From positions 2,294,001-2,358,000 of the forward strand of contig NBAZ01000003.1 in the NCBI GenBank assembly GCA_002794735.1: DNA of 64,000 bases, in the 5' to 3' direction. The notes under the pieces were generated by a model. It was not told where the DNA came from, did no database searches, and saw only the letters and a list, made by a program, of their open reading frames with translations. Both the position numbers and the translations under genes were made by a program. This document shows positions 13,039 to 24,855 of this stretch, piece by piece (position 1 is the first letter of the stretch; every line of letters starts with the position of its first letter). Origin of the DNA: Pyrrhoderma lamaoense (taxonomy: Eukaryota > Basidiomycota > Agaricomycetes > Hymenochaetales > Hymenochaetaceae).

Positions 13039-13806
13039 TAAGATTCTACCAGTCTGATTCGCGAATGCACCTAACCTTATCCTCTATACTCCTCCATTTC
13101 TTCTCTTAATACTTCTCTAATCAGCGTAACGCACTTGGGATACGTGTATAACTATGACAACAGGTTGTTGTGGTTTTTTTTTTTGAATATTTGCGAAGTG
13201 TGAAAGGATCGTGAGGGATCCAAACTTAGTTTTAAATGTTTCTCTACGTTGATATGTCTTTAACATTTTTTATTATTTTTTCTTTCTTCTGGTAACCCTT
13301 TTTTTTCTCGTTTTGTAATGGGTGTAAGATGCGTTTCTCCTCTCTCTTTTCCCTATATTTCGGACATGATTTTCCTCAAAGTTTTTTCGTCCTTCAAGCA
13401 TTAGATCAGATGGGGATTACGTTACTGAACCTCCGTCTGCAGTATTAGCTGACTTCGGTATAACATACTTGGTCTTTACTATTCTTACTTGCTGTAGGAT
13501 GGTTGTATGCGGTGTCAGAGTCGCTAGTAGGTAGGGATAATCGACATGAGATAAATTATCCATTCAGCTAGGTTGGCACTGACTGAAATTATATTTTCGG
13601 ACGCTTGTTGAAAGTCATGGTCCGAACTTAACAAATTACATGTCATGTAGTTGTTGTGAGAGCCACTGTGACGATGATCAATCAAGCAACCTTTACAAAG
13701 CGGACTTTCAAAACAGCGAACTATGATGATTATATCTTTCATCAAGTTCTACCTTAGAATTCTTATTTTTACTCACTCCTAAATTCCTCTTTCTATATGA
13801 TTCATC
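13039..13806. other. Intergenic gap, T-rich 3' flank and promoter
   Basis: The left part is T-rich (for example runs near 13170 and 13300) and fits the 3' UTR and terminator of the surface-protein gene. The right part should hold the promoter of the metallo-hydrolase gene. Small ORFs here have no coding character. Confidence 0.5.
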
Positions 13807-15473
13807 ATGGATAAACCGAAGCTGTTAAGAGTAGACAGACTAAAGATAACTTTTCTGGTTGATAACACTATAGAATGGTGCAACTCCCGGTTTCTTTTTC
13901 TGATAATCTCTTTGATGTGATTCAAGAAGTTTGAATGACAGGCTAACGCCCTTATTATCATGATGTACTACTTAGGTTCACCAAACTTCCTCCAGGGTTC
14001 TCTTCGGAGCTTGCACAACATATGACAGGCCATAATCCAGAGATTGATCCTACGACGGGAGTGCCTATATTAGATTTTGACAAGTTCTGTTGTGGTTGGT
14101 TGAATTTCCTTCCTTCCGATTTTGCTTAGGGAATCTTGTGCATTTTGTGTGGACTAATGCTAACTTAAAACTGGTCATCAATTACTATCTTACTCACTCA
14201 GGAGCACACGGGTTTTCAGCTTTAATTGTATGTCAATGTCCATACTAGTACTATTCTGAATGAAAAACAGACGCCTGGATCGCTGGTTGTTATGTTGATT
14301 ACTATTACTAGGAAACTCACGCTGCTGCAGCGACCGATAGAGATGATAATGATGATGATTCACATATCATCCTCTTTGATACAGGCCCAGATTCATTATC
14401 TCTAATCCGAAATATAAAATCCATGCAAACACCCGTAGAGTCTATCGAGCGAGTCGTCCTTTCTCACTGGCATAGTGATCACAGTGGTGGCATACTCTCC
14501 TTTTTGAAGTACCGAAACGAAAGGATACGTCCAAAATTGGGGTCTCCTGGCTCCCAAGAAGTCCGGGAACAAACTCCCAAATGTATTGTAGACTTACATC
14601 CTGATAGACCGGTAGCTCGTGGTATAGCACCTCCACCGGGGGATAAAGTCTTATGTCGTCTCAAAGAGGACCCAAAATTCGAGGAAATCGAAGAGCTTGG
14701 GGCGGTGGTTGAGAAACATGGAGAACCTCATACTGTCGCAGGAGGTACTGTTTATATTAGTGGTGTCATACCTCGGATTACGGAGTTTGAAGAGGGTTTG
14801 TTCGGCGGGAGGAGATGGGTCGAGGACTCTGAAGGGTCTGGTCTTGCGGGCTGGGTTGAGGAACCCGTAAGTTCTGCTTATCATCTTATGAAATTGACTT
14901 TGAGTTAGGATGGCTGATGTATTGCTTTAAAATATAAAACATAACAATTCTTTCTCTCATAGCACATTATGGATGAACGATATGCTGCTATCGATGTCTT
15001 AGGAAAAGGACTCGTTATATTCAGCTCGTTAGGATGACCATATTTATACGGTAACCTTATGATTAACAAAATTATCAGATGCTCTCATGCGGGTATAATC
15101 AACGTCGTTATGGATGCAGTAAAAACATTCCAAAGACCTATTTACATGGTCAGTCCCCTCTCCAATACCATTTCCACATTTCTTCATTAACTCAAAACAC
15201 GCATTTATTTCAATATAGGTGATAGGAGGACTTCACCTTGGCGGGCCAGAACTAGCCTATCGTATTGACCCCACAGTCGATTTCTTATCGAGACGCCTAC
15301 GACCATCACCAACATACATCCTACCAATGCATTGTACTGGCTTTGAAGCTAAAAAGAAACTTGCTGATGCCTTGGGAGAAGGTTGTGTTCCAGCGGGAGT
15401 TGGACATGGTATCCTTCTCCTTGGTGATGCTGAATTAGATAAGAAACTATTTCCTCCTATAATCACACCCTAG
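13807..15473 (+). CDS. Metallo-beta-lactamase-fold hydrolase (MJ0301-like)
   Basis: The start at 13807 opens a 71-base exon (MDKPKLLRVDRLKITFLVDNTIEW) joined at 13976 to FTKLPPGFSSELAQHM. Later exons give GAHGFSALIETH, the ILFDTGP strand, and the metal-binding motif SHWHSDHSGG (HxHxDH) at about 14464-14493. The second metal region is FSSCSHAGI, recovered only by splicing an intron of about 48 nt near 15030-15077. The C-terminal part has VIGGLHLGG and PMHCTGFEAKKKLA, with the last histidine. This order fits the subfamily first named for archaeal dihydropteroate-synthase-like MJ0301, which is common in fungi with unknown substrate. The protein is about 400 residues and appears complete. The enzymatic fold is secure; the reaction is not. 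Confidence 0.85.
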
Positions 15474-15773
15474 TTATATATTATGGACTGGACGGAGTTA
15501 CACAAATGGGGGTAATGGATAGGGTACATAGTTTGAGGCGGTATATTATAGATAGTTGAAATGCAAGACCTAGATGAGGGTTAAGAGATACATCGCAGAA
15601 ACTAAGATCATAGTTTGTGTGACAGCTTTAGTAAAAGAAAAAAAGTAGAAGAAAGGTGATAGTAAGATATACATCAAAGAGAACTGACAGCAATGGAAGT
15701 TAGTTTCCTAGTATGCTTTATCAGATACCAAAATATATTTATGACTGGCCGCAAGAGACATTATATAGAGTTT
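15474..15773. other. Short convergent intergenic gap
   Basis: The gap separates the 3' ends of two converging genes. It is AT-rich with no ORF or recognisable motif. Confidence 0.5.
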
Positions 15774-18470
15774 CTAAGATGGGTTTTGTTTCTGTTTTTT
15801 CTTTGTCTTTGGGCCAGCAGAGTTGGCTAGTGATTGAGTCGATTTAGACCTCTCTAGACTACGCTTGTTCAACGTGGGTGCGTGTCGCCTCGCCCATGGA
15901 TCTTTCGCAGGTGCAGGCTTATTGATTGGCTTGGAAGAGCTTTGGCTCGGGGTAGAGTTATGCGGAGGTTCTACTGTATACGCAGGAGTGGGATGAGCTT
16001 GTTGAGGCAAAGGGTGTGGTTGTATCTGGACAGGAGGCTGAACCGGTGGAGGGGGGCTGGACAGGAGGCTGAACTGGTGGACGAAGCTGGAATATATGAT
16101 AAAGAAAGAAAGAGTTAGCAAGTAAAGACAATCACCGATAAAACTCACATGGTCAATGTAGATATGCAATGTTCGGCTTGCCGGTACAGGTAAATTCATT
16201 AAACTGTAGTTATTCTTATTATCGTACGAAACAGTTAAAAAGTATTGTCGGAAAGCTGAGCGCATAGCGAATACTCTCGCCGGACCTAGATAAAGAAAAT
16301 GAGGGTTTATACCAGATAAGTTATATATTCATATTTTTATTTGAGTTGGAAGACTTCTTCACCATAAACGCATGAAGGACTGGACTGTAATTTGGGACAT
16401 AGCTCCGCTGTATTGACCCAGAAATTACCATTTCCTGCTGGAATGAGAGTACATACCAACTGCGTTACTGAAGGAGGTATGTTATTGCCCCTAGTTTCCG
16501 TTATTATCAGTATCAAGTTTCCAATGATACCGCCTGGGGCTCTGTGAGTGACAGATAAATTTACACTGCCTTGAACCATGGACGGGGGAATTGACTGAGA
16601 GATTACAGAACAAGAGCGTTCGATTACTGAAGATGAAGTTTCGTAAGGTCGATATATAGCCGTTGTTCCTAAGCTTTGAGACCTTTGATGTTGACGAAGA
16701 GATGGTGCATAAGAATTATCATAGTTTCCGGATGGTCCTAGTAGTCGATTATCAGTAAACTTTCTAGTAACGGGATCAACAGATCCTAAACGATCAAGTG
16801 CTATACGATGCTCACCTTCACTAGGTGTCCTTATATGCCCAGAAGTATGATATAAAATTGGACCTGGAGCGGATTCTGTCATTGGCACCGAGGCTAGATC
16901 TGAAGCAGACCTCATCAATTGTCGGGATGCAATAGAGGAAACTGCCATGGTTCCAGTAGTGTACTTTGCTATACGGGCCACTGTAGTTACAGACAAAGTG
17001 TCTGCAGTATGAACGGAAGCGCGCCTATCTACTTTCGGAGGTTCGTAATCAAATGGAGGAATCGAAGTCTCTGTGTTCGTGATAGGTTTTCGTACAGAAA
17101 ACGCAGGTTGGCCGGGTTTTGAGGCAAAAGCATTTGAGCCCATATTTGATTCTACAACTGTATGTTTATATCCTCTGATTCGAAAGGTTTCGGTTTCTTT
17201 TTCTCCTTCTCCTCTTCTTTCTTCTCCTCCTCTTTCTCTTCTTCTTCTTTCTCCTTCCCCTTCCTCCCTTTTGGTCTCCCCTTTCGTGTTTTCTTTGCCT
17301 CGGCAGCAGGTGGAGACGACGCAGCAGGAGAAGAGGCAGATATATTATTCTGTACCAGTGTCTGAGAACTGGCTTCATTTGGAGGACTAGTAACAGTAGT
17401 TTCATTCTGGTTCGTGTTTGCAAGAGGAGATTCTACTGTAACTGGCGTTTCCGGGACAGTAGTTTGTCTACACGAAGGATCAGCCGCAGTCTTTGCTGAG
17501 GAGCTGGTAGGATATGAAACAGGATTAGTTGGGTGAAAATCTTGAAGAGAGAATAGTACGATCGCAGGAGATGTCAATGAGTTTGAACGTGAGTGAGGTT
17601 GTTCGATGATGCTTCTAGAGTAGCAGGAGCTTTGTGATGCTTCCAGAGATTTAAGAGGAGGTTCTGATGACGCTCCCTGAGCTTCAGAAGGAGGTTCCAA
17701 TGATACCTCCAGAGCTCCAGAGGGAGCGTTAGTTGAGTCTTGTTTTGGAGGTTCCTCTTGTTGAGGGAGACTCTGATTCTCGTCCTGGGGAGACTGAGAA
17801 GTATGTTCATGTTCACTTTCGCAGTATGAGGGATCCAGAGAGAGCTCCCTCACTGAGGGGCTGTACGTAAAGGGGGAATGAGTCGTAGACTTCAATCCTC
17901 CGAAAGTTGATCCAGGAACTGGGGAGTAGGATCCCGATTGAGTAAATGAATCCTGATCGGAATCGTACGCGGTAGAATTGTTTTCGGGAGAAGAAGAGCG
18001 AGGGGTTTGTGATTTCGTAAAAAAAGACACCTTGGTAGGTAAAGCCCCGGAGAATGCATTCGATTCTACTGGCCTCAGAGTGCGGGTAGATGTAGATCCA
18101 TCGTATATTTTCGAAGGAAGTACTAAGCCATTCGAAGAGTAACTAGATGCTGATGGTGATGGATCTAGTCCAAATCCTGTAGGCTTGGATTGAAGGATGT
18201 GGGTGCCTTCCTTGTGCTCCTGAATAAAGGTGTGTCACTATCCTCGTCACTGTCATCTATGTAAGGCCTCTTTGACTTGCGCGCATCTTCTATATCTGAC
18301 GAGTCTGGACTGGGTTCTCTCCTGGATTCATAAGCTTATAGTAAGCGTAGAGAAGCTTGGTATTGGAGTAACAGCTTACATGGTTAATTAAATAATTACT
18401 CCATAAAACCAGCTTGGCCTCTTGCCAGGTATGCGTAACTTCCAATGAAACTGCAACTAGATCAGAAAGA
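15774..18470 (-). CDS. Unrecognised low-complexity protein, 5' end unresolved
   Basis: The stop at 15774 ends a chain of minus-strand exons. From the N-terminus I read SLEVTHTWQEAKLVLWSNYL, an acidic Ser segment (IDDSDEDSDTPLF), a long Ser/Pro/Glu region, and a Lys/Glu-rich block (about 17170-17290) with an AT-hook-like GRPKGRKG core. A more ordered part follows (about 16340-16660, NLSVTHRAPGG, IGNLILIITETRG, NGNFWVNTAELCPKL), then FRQYFLTVSYDNKNNYS and a Pro-rich basic tail. The frame breaks at 17172-17173 and at 18182-18183; one extra G or C on the coding strand at each site restores continuity. I did not find a convincing start codon. The AT-hook-like motif and basic tail hint at a nuclear protein, as inference only. 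I do not recognise the family. Confidence 0.55.
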
Positions 18471-18801
18471 GAATGTTTTACGGAAATGTGAGTGATGGAT
18501 TGATATTGCGTTATGCTATTTATATATAATCCGGGTACGTCAAGTTGAACGGAAGTATATTATAGAATACAAGAAGACAAGAATGATAGAATACAAGAAT
18601 ACATTGCGCGTATTGGGACATGGAACTATAAGTATAATGAGCATTTATAGTATTAAATTGGTATGTCACGCTCACATGACCAATGACCTTATACGCGTAT
18701 GTGACAACTAATCCACTTCTCCTTGAATCCCTTCACCCCCTTGTACAATTCGCCATAGAAACTATCCAGATTAATCCTCTGATTCTCTATTGTTGGAAGC
18801 T
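18471..18801. promoter_or_regulatory. Likely divergent promoter region between two hypothetical genes
   Basis: The stretch is AT-rich and lies between the presumed 5' end of the minus-strand gene and the start of the plus-strand ORF. The minus-strand gene may have a further 5' exon here. I see no defined motif. Confidence 0.35.
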
Positions 18802-19455
18802 ATGTCACATATTTATCAAAGAACTAAAACAACTTCTGGAACTACACACCTTAGAAAAGTTTCTATACGCCGTCAATCGCGTGTCATTCCTATACCTCCT
18901 GTGCCAGATTCTCCCCAGTGCCACTTACACACAGAAGTCTCAAATATTAGAAAACATGTACCAAACTCATCACTTCAAAGAAGAACCTCGAAGAAACAGC
19001 ACCTTACAAATGACAATAAGGCTACAGACGCGATACAAAATTGCATTCCAACCGTATTTGTTGACACATCTGCTCTCACACCTAGTAACAGTCTTCAACG
19101 TAACTCCCCAAAGATATCTCATTTCTACATGCAAAATCGTGATACCAGTAGTATCCCAAATCACCTTATAATCGGACCAAGAAACTCCTCTGCTCGTTAT
19201 CCAGCTACTAGCTCTAGACTTGAACCTCAATCATATATGCAAATTAATAACGCGAGGCAGTCTCAATACAGGACTTTCAGTAAATCTATAACCAAAAAGA
19301 AGAAAATCCCATATTATGTCGAAATTCTCCAGATTCTTGAACAACAAGACCGAGAAGTACGCGCTGAGGTCTCTAGGGTTGCTCGTAGCGTTCGTGAGCT
19401 AAGACGTAGTATGCGCTCAACGAGAAGAGACTTTGGGTTGGAAGAAAAGGCGTAA
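18802..19455 (+). CDS. Hypothetical protein with basic C-terminal coiled coil
   Basis: An open frame starts at the ATG at 18802 (MSHIYQRTKTT) and runs without introns to the stop at 19455, about 217 residues. The first 150 residues are Ser/Thr/Asn/Pro-rich with no known motif. The last 50 residues (EILQILEQQDREVRAEVSRVARSVRELRRS) form a clear amphipathic, Arg-rich helix likely to be a coiled coil. An overlapping frame is also open nearby, so coding status is not certain. I found no family match. It could be the last exon of a longer gene. Confidence 0.45.
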   Translation: MSHIYQRTKTTSGTTHLRKVSIRRQSRVIPIPPVPDSPQCHLHTEVSNIRKHVPNSSLQRRTSKKQHLTNDNKATDAIQNCIPTVFVDTSALTPSNSLQRNSPKISHFYMQNRDTSSIPNHLIIGPRNSSARYPATSSRLEPQSYMQINNARQSQYRTFSKSITKKKKIPYYVEILQILEQQDREVRAEVSRVARSVRELRRSMRSTRRDFGLEEKA

Positions 19456-21116
19456 ACATGGGAGTAGAAACATCGAAAATCAAAGGGAATGTGAACTAAG
19501 TGAATAATGGTTCTATTGTATCTGTATGAGCTGTGCGAAATAGACAAATCTAGTATAATACACTTCTAATTTTACATGTTTTTATCAAACATACGTGTAT
19601 AATCAAGGGAAACACGACCGAGGACACAATTGGTATAATATTAAGGCCATTTATTGTACAACGCCTCTTTTTAGTCATTGTCATGATAGATAACCTAAAA
19701 TACAAAAGAACTCATGGCTATTTATTCGATTTTCTATCAGATGTAGATCTTTACTGGTTCTGCCTTTCACTGAACCACAAAAGATTTTGTATTTTTGTTA
19801 GTTAGCTCTTGGTCCCACGTGTTTACTGAAAGTATACTCCTTATACTCATCAAACAAGATGTTGTCCTGTCCAGATAATCATAATGTATCTAGCGCGGCG
19901 GAAGAAGTGCTAGCAATACGTTCGGTATCAACATGAAGTAAGTTTGTGACACGTAGGATCTTGTTTTCCCCTTCTTTTGAAATCTCTATAGGTCACGTGG
20001 GGGTATGTTACCGTGATCAAAAAGTCGATCACTCTCGAGATCGCGAGAACGTTGGGAAAAGGCCCAATAAGCAAGAAAATGGATATTCTTGTATAAAACG
20101 TATGAACAACTTCGATAAGGTCTGATGTAAACGGGATACAAGAAAAACTAGCTGTAGTTATCTTTATACTCACTATATCTAGCTGTTTGTACTATCAAGG
20201 GAGTGGGATATCCCATATTTTATGGTGAGTAAGCTTCATCGATAGTGCGTCTTTGATCTTATAAAACATAACGGTAGGCCTTTTAATGGTTCACGGATAA
20301 ACTTCAGCGTTCGAGTAAATTTCGATACAGAAATCCTTTTGCGAAGCTCAAGTGACTTTAAATAGGGATACCTCAAAGTAATACCTCCTTATTATACGTT
20401 CCCGAATATCTAGTTTTAAGTTTAGGCGAACGCAATAAGTAATACTCATAACCAAACAGCTTTAAACAGATGCACGCCTCCGCGCTAAAACATCTAAATT
20501 GCTTCCATAGACAATTAATTAACATCGTGCATAATTATAAATATAATTGGCTCGGCGGCAGACAACACATGACCCTTCCTTGATTCTTTAGCATCACATA
20601 TCTATTATCTAAGTAGTTAAATAAAGTAACCCACATCCTCCTCCTCTTCACGAGGCTTCCAGGCTTATTCAAGCATTTTTTACATCCCTATTTATCTCGT
20701 TCTTCCAACCCATAAACATTCATTCCTCCCCCGCTCACCGCCTAGAGATCCGTAACCCCGTAACTTCCCGTCAGTAGCGCAGCCCCTATAAATTGGCCTC
20801 ACCTTTGCGGCACATTCAAGACACGCATACACACACGCCAAACACACACACAAAGCATCTTGCATTTGCATTTTTATCGCCACCACTAACACTCTCCCCC
20901 TTCTTACTTAACGTATATAAGGTGCCACAGCTTTCCCTCTTTTTTTCCTCAAATTTCCCATTGCTGATCACCGAGTTTTGTCCTCAGAACCATGAGATGT
21001 ACGCCCATGCTCTCAGATAACAAATATTGATCATACTAACAGATGCCTTGTGAATTCTCTCTCTTGATAATATCATTATTGTAATAGCGGAGAACAACAC
21101 CCCATCGATTACAACT
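19456..21116. other. Long AT-rich intergenic gap
   Basis: This gap of about 1.66 kb is rich in stops on all frames. The right third has CA-rich runs (ACACACACGCC and ACACACACACAAAG near 20830-20855) and pyrimidine-rich tracts near 20930-20960, which fit the promoter and 5' leader of the RPEL gene. I saw no RNA gene or mobile element in it. Confidence 0.5.
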
Positions 21117-21651
21117 ATGCCTCTGGGAGAGGTCCACAGACCGACTCACAGACGCCACTCTTCATTCGACGAGCAAACCATGATGTCTCTGGAGAAGCAA
21201 CTTGCGAACCGCCAGAAAAGAGTGAGCTCATGGAGCGAAACATTCTCAAAGGTGAGAATCTATTTTTTTCTTCATACATGATATGGCACACCCCGCTTTA
21301 TATCTGGAGTGTGCATTTGTGTTCTAGTCCGTAATACTAACAAGATATGTCTTTCATTGGTAATGGTAATTTTCAGATGATCGTGTAGCTCCATCACTAC
21401 AAGCTGCTCGCGAACAACTTGAGAAACACCAGCTACAGGTGAGCAATCGAGTATGATGTAATGGTGAGGACTGTCAAATGACGCGCTCTTCACTAGGACA
21501 AAATGGGTCAAGCTTTACTTCATAGACCAAAACCAGAGGATCTTGTCAAGGATGGGATTCTCCTTCGTAAGTCTCAAGACAAATATCATTTCCCATTAAA
21601 GGCTGATGAAATATTGTTTAATCAGCGGAGGAGGTACCACCACAAGTCTGA
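21117..21651 (+). CDS. Small RPEL-repeat protein, with one apparent base missing
   Basis: RPEL motifs in animals bind G-actin; short fungal proteins with the motif are of unknown role. The start at 21117 gives MPLGEVHRPTHRRHSSFDEQ, then LEKQLANR. The expected continuation PEKSELMERNILK lies in another frame. One extra C at the CC at 21212-21213 would join them into a full RPEL core. Later exons give DDRVAPSLQAAREQLEKHQLQ, then DKMGQALLHRPKPEDLVKDGILL (a second RPEL copy), then PEEVPPQV and a stop at 21651. The joined protein is about 97 residues in four exons. Without the extra base the next exon stops at once. Family assignment is strong from the paired repeats. Confidence 0.78.
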
Positions 21652-21884
21652 TGTTTCATCACTCTACACATGACTGCATTCTAAGAGCCTCCACACAAGG
21701 CTTGACCATGGCGTTGGGTGATTGTATTTCTAGCTGTGATTGTATTAGTTTTCTTGTTATATGTGTCTGAGTTATGTATCATTCTGTAAAAGAGAAGTAA
21801 TCAGTTCCGTATATCACTCTCATATTTATAAAATGTGAATCTTACAGAAAGCATTTATATTAATCTATACTGGTTTATACTGAT

Positions 21885-22508
21885 CTATACCGGGAATATA
21901 ACCAAAGGAAGTATATGAGTGACATCGATACCATCACGTATATTAATCTCTTTCGTTTCCCCTTCTATTCCGAACTCGGTCTCGCATCTTGGACGCAGCC
22001 GTAGGGCACCTTCTTTGCCTGCCCAACCTCGTCGAGTAAGCCATCCCACCAGTTTTGGAGTCAAAGCGGCAGTCAAACCCACGCGCACGGGAAGGAACAA
22101 AGTTTTGTGAACAGTGTATGCAAGCACGATCATTGCGTAAAGGCCTTCTCGTCCTCCATTCACAGAATCGGAAGGGGGTGCGGTCTCGTATTCCTGCCGC
22201 CCTGGTTCGGGAGGAAGCGAATGTAAAACAGAGTATATGCTTCCTTTGATATAATCCGTCACTCGAGTTACTTGAGCAGCACCGATGATGTTTATAGCTG
22301 CAAACGCGATACCAAAATCTACTGCGGAGAGAACGAGGTAAACTCCGAGTGCGTACCACCCATATGATTTAATTAGGGTTTTTAGGCGTTGGGATAACGA
22401 CATATTGGGTTCTGGGCTATTTGATCTAGAAGAGCTTGAGTTTTCAGTGTTCCCTTCCTGCTTGGGCTGAGGTGAGATATTTCTTCTGAGGGGCGTGTAG
22501 GAGAACAT
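21885..22508 (-). CDS. DUF1279 (FAM210-like) membrane protein
   Basis: This single-exon gene encodes 207 residues. The core SLSQRLKTLIKSYGWYALGVYLVLSAVDFGIAFAAI is the DUF1279 signature shared with yeast Nat2 and human FAM210 proteins, which are mitochondrial. A second hydrophobic segment (YAMIVLAYTVHKTLFLPVRVGLTAALTPKLVGWL) fits the usual two-helix fold. The 40 residues before the domain are Ser/Asn/Arg-rich and may act as a presequence. The frame stays open upstream of the chosen ATG without another Met, so an extra 5' exon is possible. Its role in fungi is not known to me. It converges with the RPEL gene across 233 bp. Confidence 0.82.
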   Translation of the reverse strand: MFSYTPLRRNISPQPKQEGNTENSSSSRSNSPEPNMSLSQRLKTLIKSYGWYALGVYLVLSAVDFGIAFAAINIIGAAQVTRVTDYIKGSIYSVLHSLPPEPGRQEYETAPPSDSVNGGREGLYAMIVLAYTVHKTLFLPVRVGLTAALTPKLVGWLTRRGWAGKEGALRLRPRCETEFGIEGETKEINIRDGIDVTHILPLVIFPV

Positions 22509-22953
22509 GCGCCATGAACGTGATGGTGTTGCCCCGACGGAGTTGTGATGGTGAGACGAGATGTTATAGGAAGGAGAGGTCGAGCAATAGTAGATGAACG
22601 TGGGATGAGGAGCGCAAGCCAGGAAGGAGGGGCAGTCGGCGCATTGTGAACAGAAACAGCACGTTCTTACGAATGACCCAAGTTTTTTGTAACTTTGAGT
22701 GAAGTGACGCGAAAGTCATCGGCGAGCTTGCCGCCGATCACGCTGATGATGTGGATTACTTAAGTTTCTTGTGTAATCTAATCGTGGATTGGAATCAAAT
22801 ATTGCATAATCATAGGCTGTTACCTAAGTGACGGCTAAGTGACGCTATTCGCACAAGTGCAAGCCAAGAAGTAGGAGTTCTTCATTTCGTATATTATTCC
22901 GGTCTCTCCTGTCTCTCCGTCGTCACTCACGCTGCTCAGCAGCTCCCCTCATC
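22509..22953. promoter_or_regulatory. Divergent promoter region
   Basis: The gap lies between two head-to-head start codons. A CT-rich tract (TTCCGGTCTCTCCTGTCTCTCCG, about 22898-22920) sits close to the plus-strand start. I see no other distinct element. Confidence 0.45.
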
Positions 22954-24265
22954 ATGCTCCCCTCAGTGACTTCATGTCTTCCAATCACGCTCATTTTAAC
23001 TGTTTCTTCTCTCATTCTTTCCTCCACCCCGGTTCTGGCAGATGATGTTTTTGGCGAGGAGTGTTCGACTTCAAATAACCGTCTTCAAGTTGGCACGTAT
23101 CAATTCGCTAGCGATTGTGACACTACAACCTACTGCGCTTCCAATGGAACTTGTGCACACCGAGGATGTCGCAAGGATATCTTTCCCTTTGGTTATTCAG
23201 ACAGCAACGATTACCCTCCGCTTTGCGAAAGCAACCAATTCTGTCCCGACGAGGGTGATGCATGTCAAGACCTCCTTGCTGTAGGCAGCGATTGTCAGCT
23301 CAACCGAGATGACGAATGTGCTCCACCAGACGATTGGAGGGAACTTGCAGACAGCAAATACGGTCTAAATGTCAATGGCTCCGTTTGCCTCAACAACAAG
23401 TGTATGTGGGCTAATGTCACTGTGGGACTCAAATGCGTTGTGGAAAACACAGCATACATCGTTTATGGCACTGGGAACCAAGAGTCTATTAACATCGTTT
23501 CTCGGTGGGTTCAAAATGCTAAAAGCTCTATTTCGGGTTGCCGTGTGCTAATTGGAAGTTAAAAGTGGAAATTGTAAAAAGGGTCTTTACTGCGATTCCC
23601 AGAACCTTGTCTGCATAGAGCAGAAGGATGTTGGCGAGAATTGTGATGCTGACAAGGAGTAAGCCAGTCTGGAAGTTTACTTGCCATCTTCGCTGATTTT
23701 TCTATAGATGTAAAAGTTTCAATTGCTTATCAACTCTTGTTTGTGGGGATGAGATCGACGCAGCCGCCCACGTCGGCGTTTGGGTGTATGTTATAGTAGC
23801 GATCTGTATCTTCGGTGGCATGATCGGAACTTTAGTCGGCCTATTCTTCTTGCACAGTAAGCAGCGTGAGCGAGAACGCGAGAAGCGGCTTGCTTACTGG
23901 AGGGAACAGGTATGTATTTCGGTTTTTTTTTGCAACTATACCTTATTTAAGTTTAATCCTTTAAAAAGAATGCCTTCCGCCAAAATATCTTGCAAATGCG
24001 TGACACCGCACATGCTTCTATGCTTTCTTTACCGAATGGAGCAAACACAAACGGGTCAAATAGTGCTAGGAGTACTCTTTACAGTCAGACTGGGCTTGCT
24101 TCAGAAGATTCGAACATGCCAATCCTGCAGAACTCGGGCGGTCGTGGTAGCAATCTCCGCCACCAGAATTACGCTGAATCCGAGGCTAGTGACATTGACA
24201 CAGGAAATTATGTGAGGGAACGTGAGACGGATGGAATGCGTTACCGAAGTGCACAAGCATTTTAA
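22954..24265 (+). CDS. Cys-rich secreted-type I membrane protein
   Basis: The start at 22954 opens a signal peptide (LPITLILTVSSLILSSTPVLA). About 220 extracellular residues follow with regularly spaced cysteines (GEECSTSNN, SDCDTTTYCASNGTCAHRGC, NQFCPDEGDAC, GSDCQLNRDDEC) and several N-glycosylation sites. An intron from about 23503 to 23564 must use the acceptor TTAAAAG to keep the frame (SRGNCKKGLYC). A further Cys cluster (NCDADKECKSFNC) leads to one membrane helix (VYVIVAICIFGGMIGTLVGLFFL), then a highly charged stop-transfer (KQREREREKR). The cytosolic tail is about 100 Ser/Asn-rich residues. The Cys pattern vaguely recalls Dickkopf-like knots. The function is unknown; a surface receptor or adhesion role is only inference. 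Confidence 0.72.
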
Positions 24266-24855
24266 GACTTGTGTTAAGACGGGACTTAATACGCGAACAT
24301 TTGGGTCAATCTCATCAATTCTTTTTTTTGACTCCTCTTCGATGCGCTTCTCTATTTTTGCACTGTATCTTCTCTGTTTCCTCAACTTTGCCTAATGGAA
24401 TTATGTAGAAAATAACTCTAGATTAATCTCAAGATGCGCAGCACAGTGGATTCTATAATAAGTAGTTTATTATATTGCTTTCAAAAGAGCATGTCATCTT
24501 TGAGAGATTTGAGAATAGATAGGTCTCAAGATGAGGAGGCAGAACAATTGGAATTCTTGCCACAACACTCCTTAAATGTATACACCTATTCGTTGATGCA
24601 TATATGGATCTCGGTTACCTGACTTCCTTCTTCGCTAGTAACGCCTAATCTAGGCGAATGTCAATATTATCACGTGATGGTGCCTGCTCAGTGATCCTTG
24701 TACCTGCCTGTCTGTCTCCACTTCAATTTACCATCAACACAACACCTGCTTTTGTTTCTTGTTAGTACACGTCTTCCCTTTATTACTCACCTTAGCCTCC
24801 GTGCTGGAGGGGTACTTCTTAAACGTTCTTGACACCCCTTTCTTTCTTGGGAAGT
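24266..24855. other. Intergenic gap, 3' flank and promoter
   Basis: The gap lies between two plus-strand genes. A small open frame at about 24434-24622 has no coding features. A CT-rich segment (about 24700-24850) precedes the next ATG. Confidence 0.45.

Noticed and set aside
20692..20892. Minus-strand open frame in the long gap
   Set aside because: It reads through CA-rich low-complexity sequence opposite the presumed leader of the RPEL gene.
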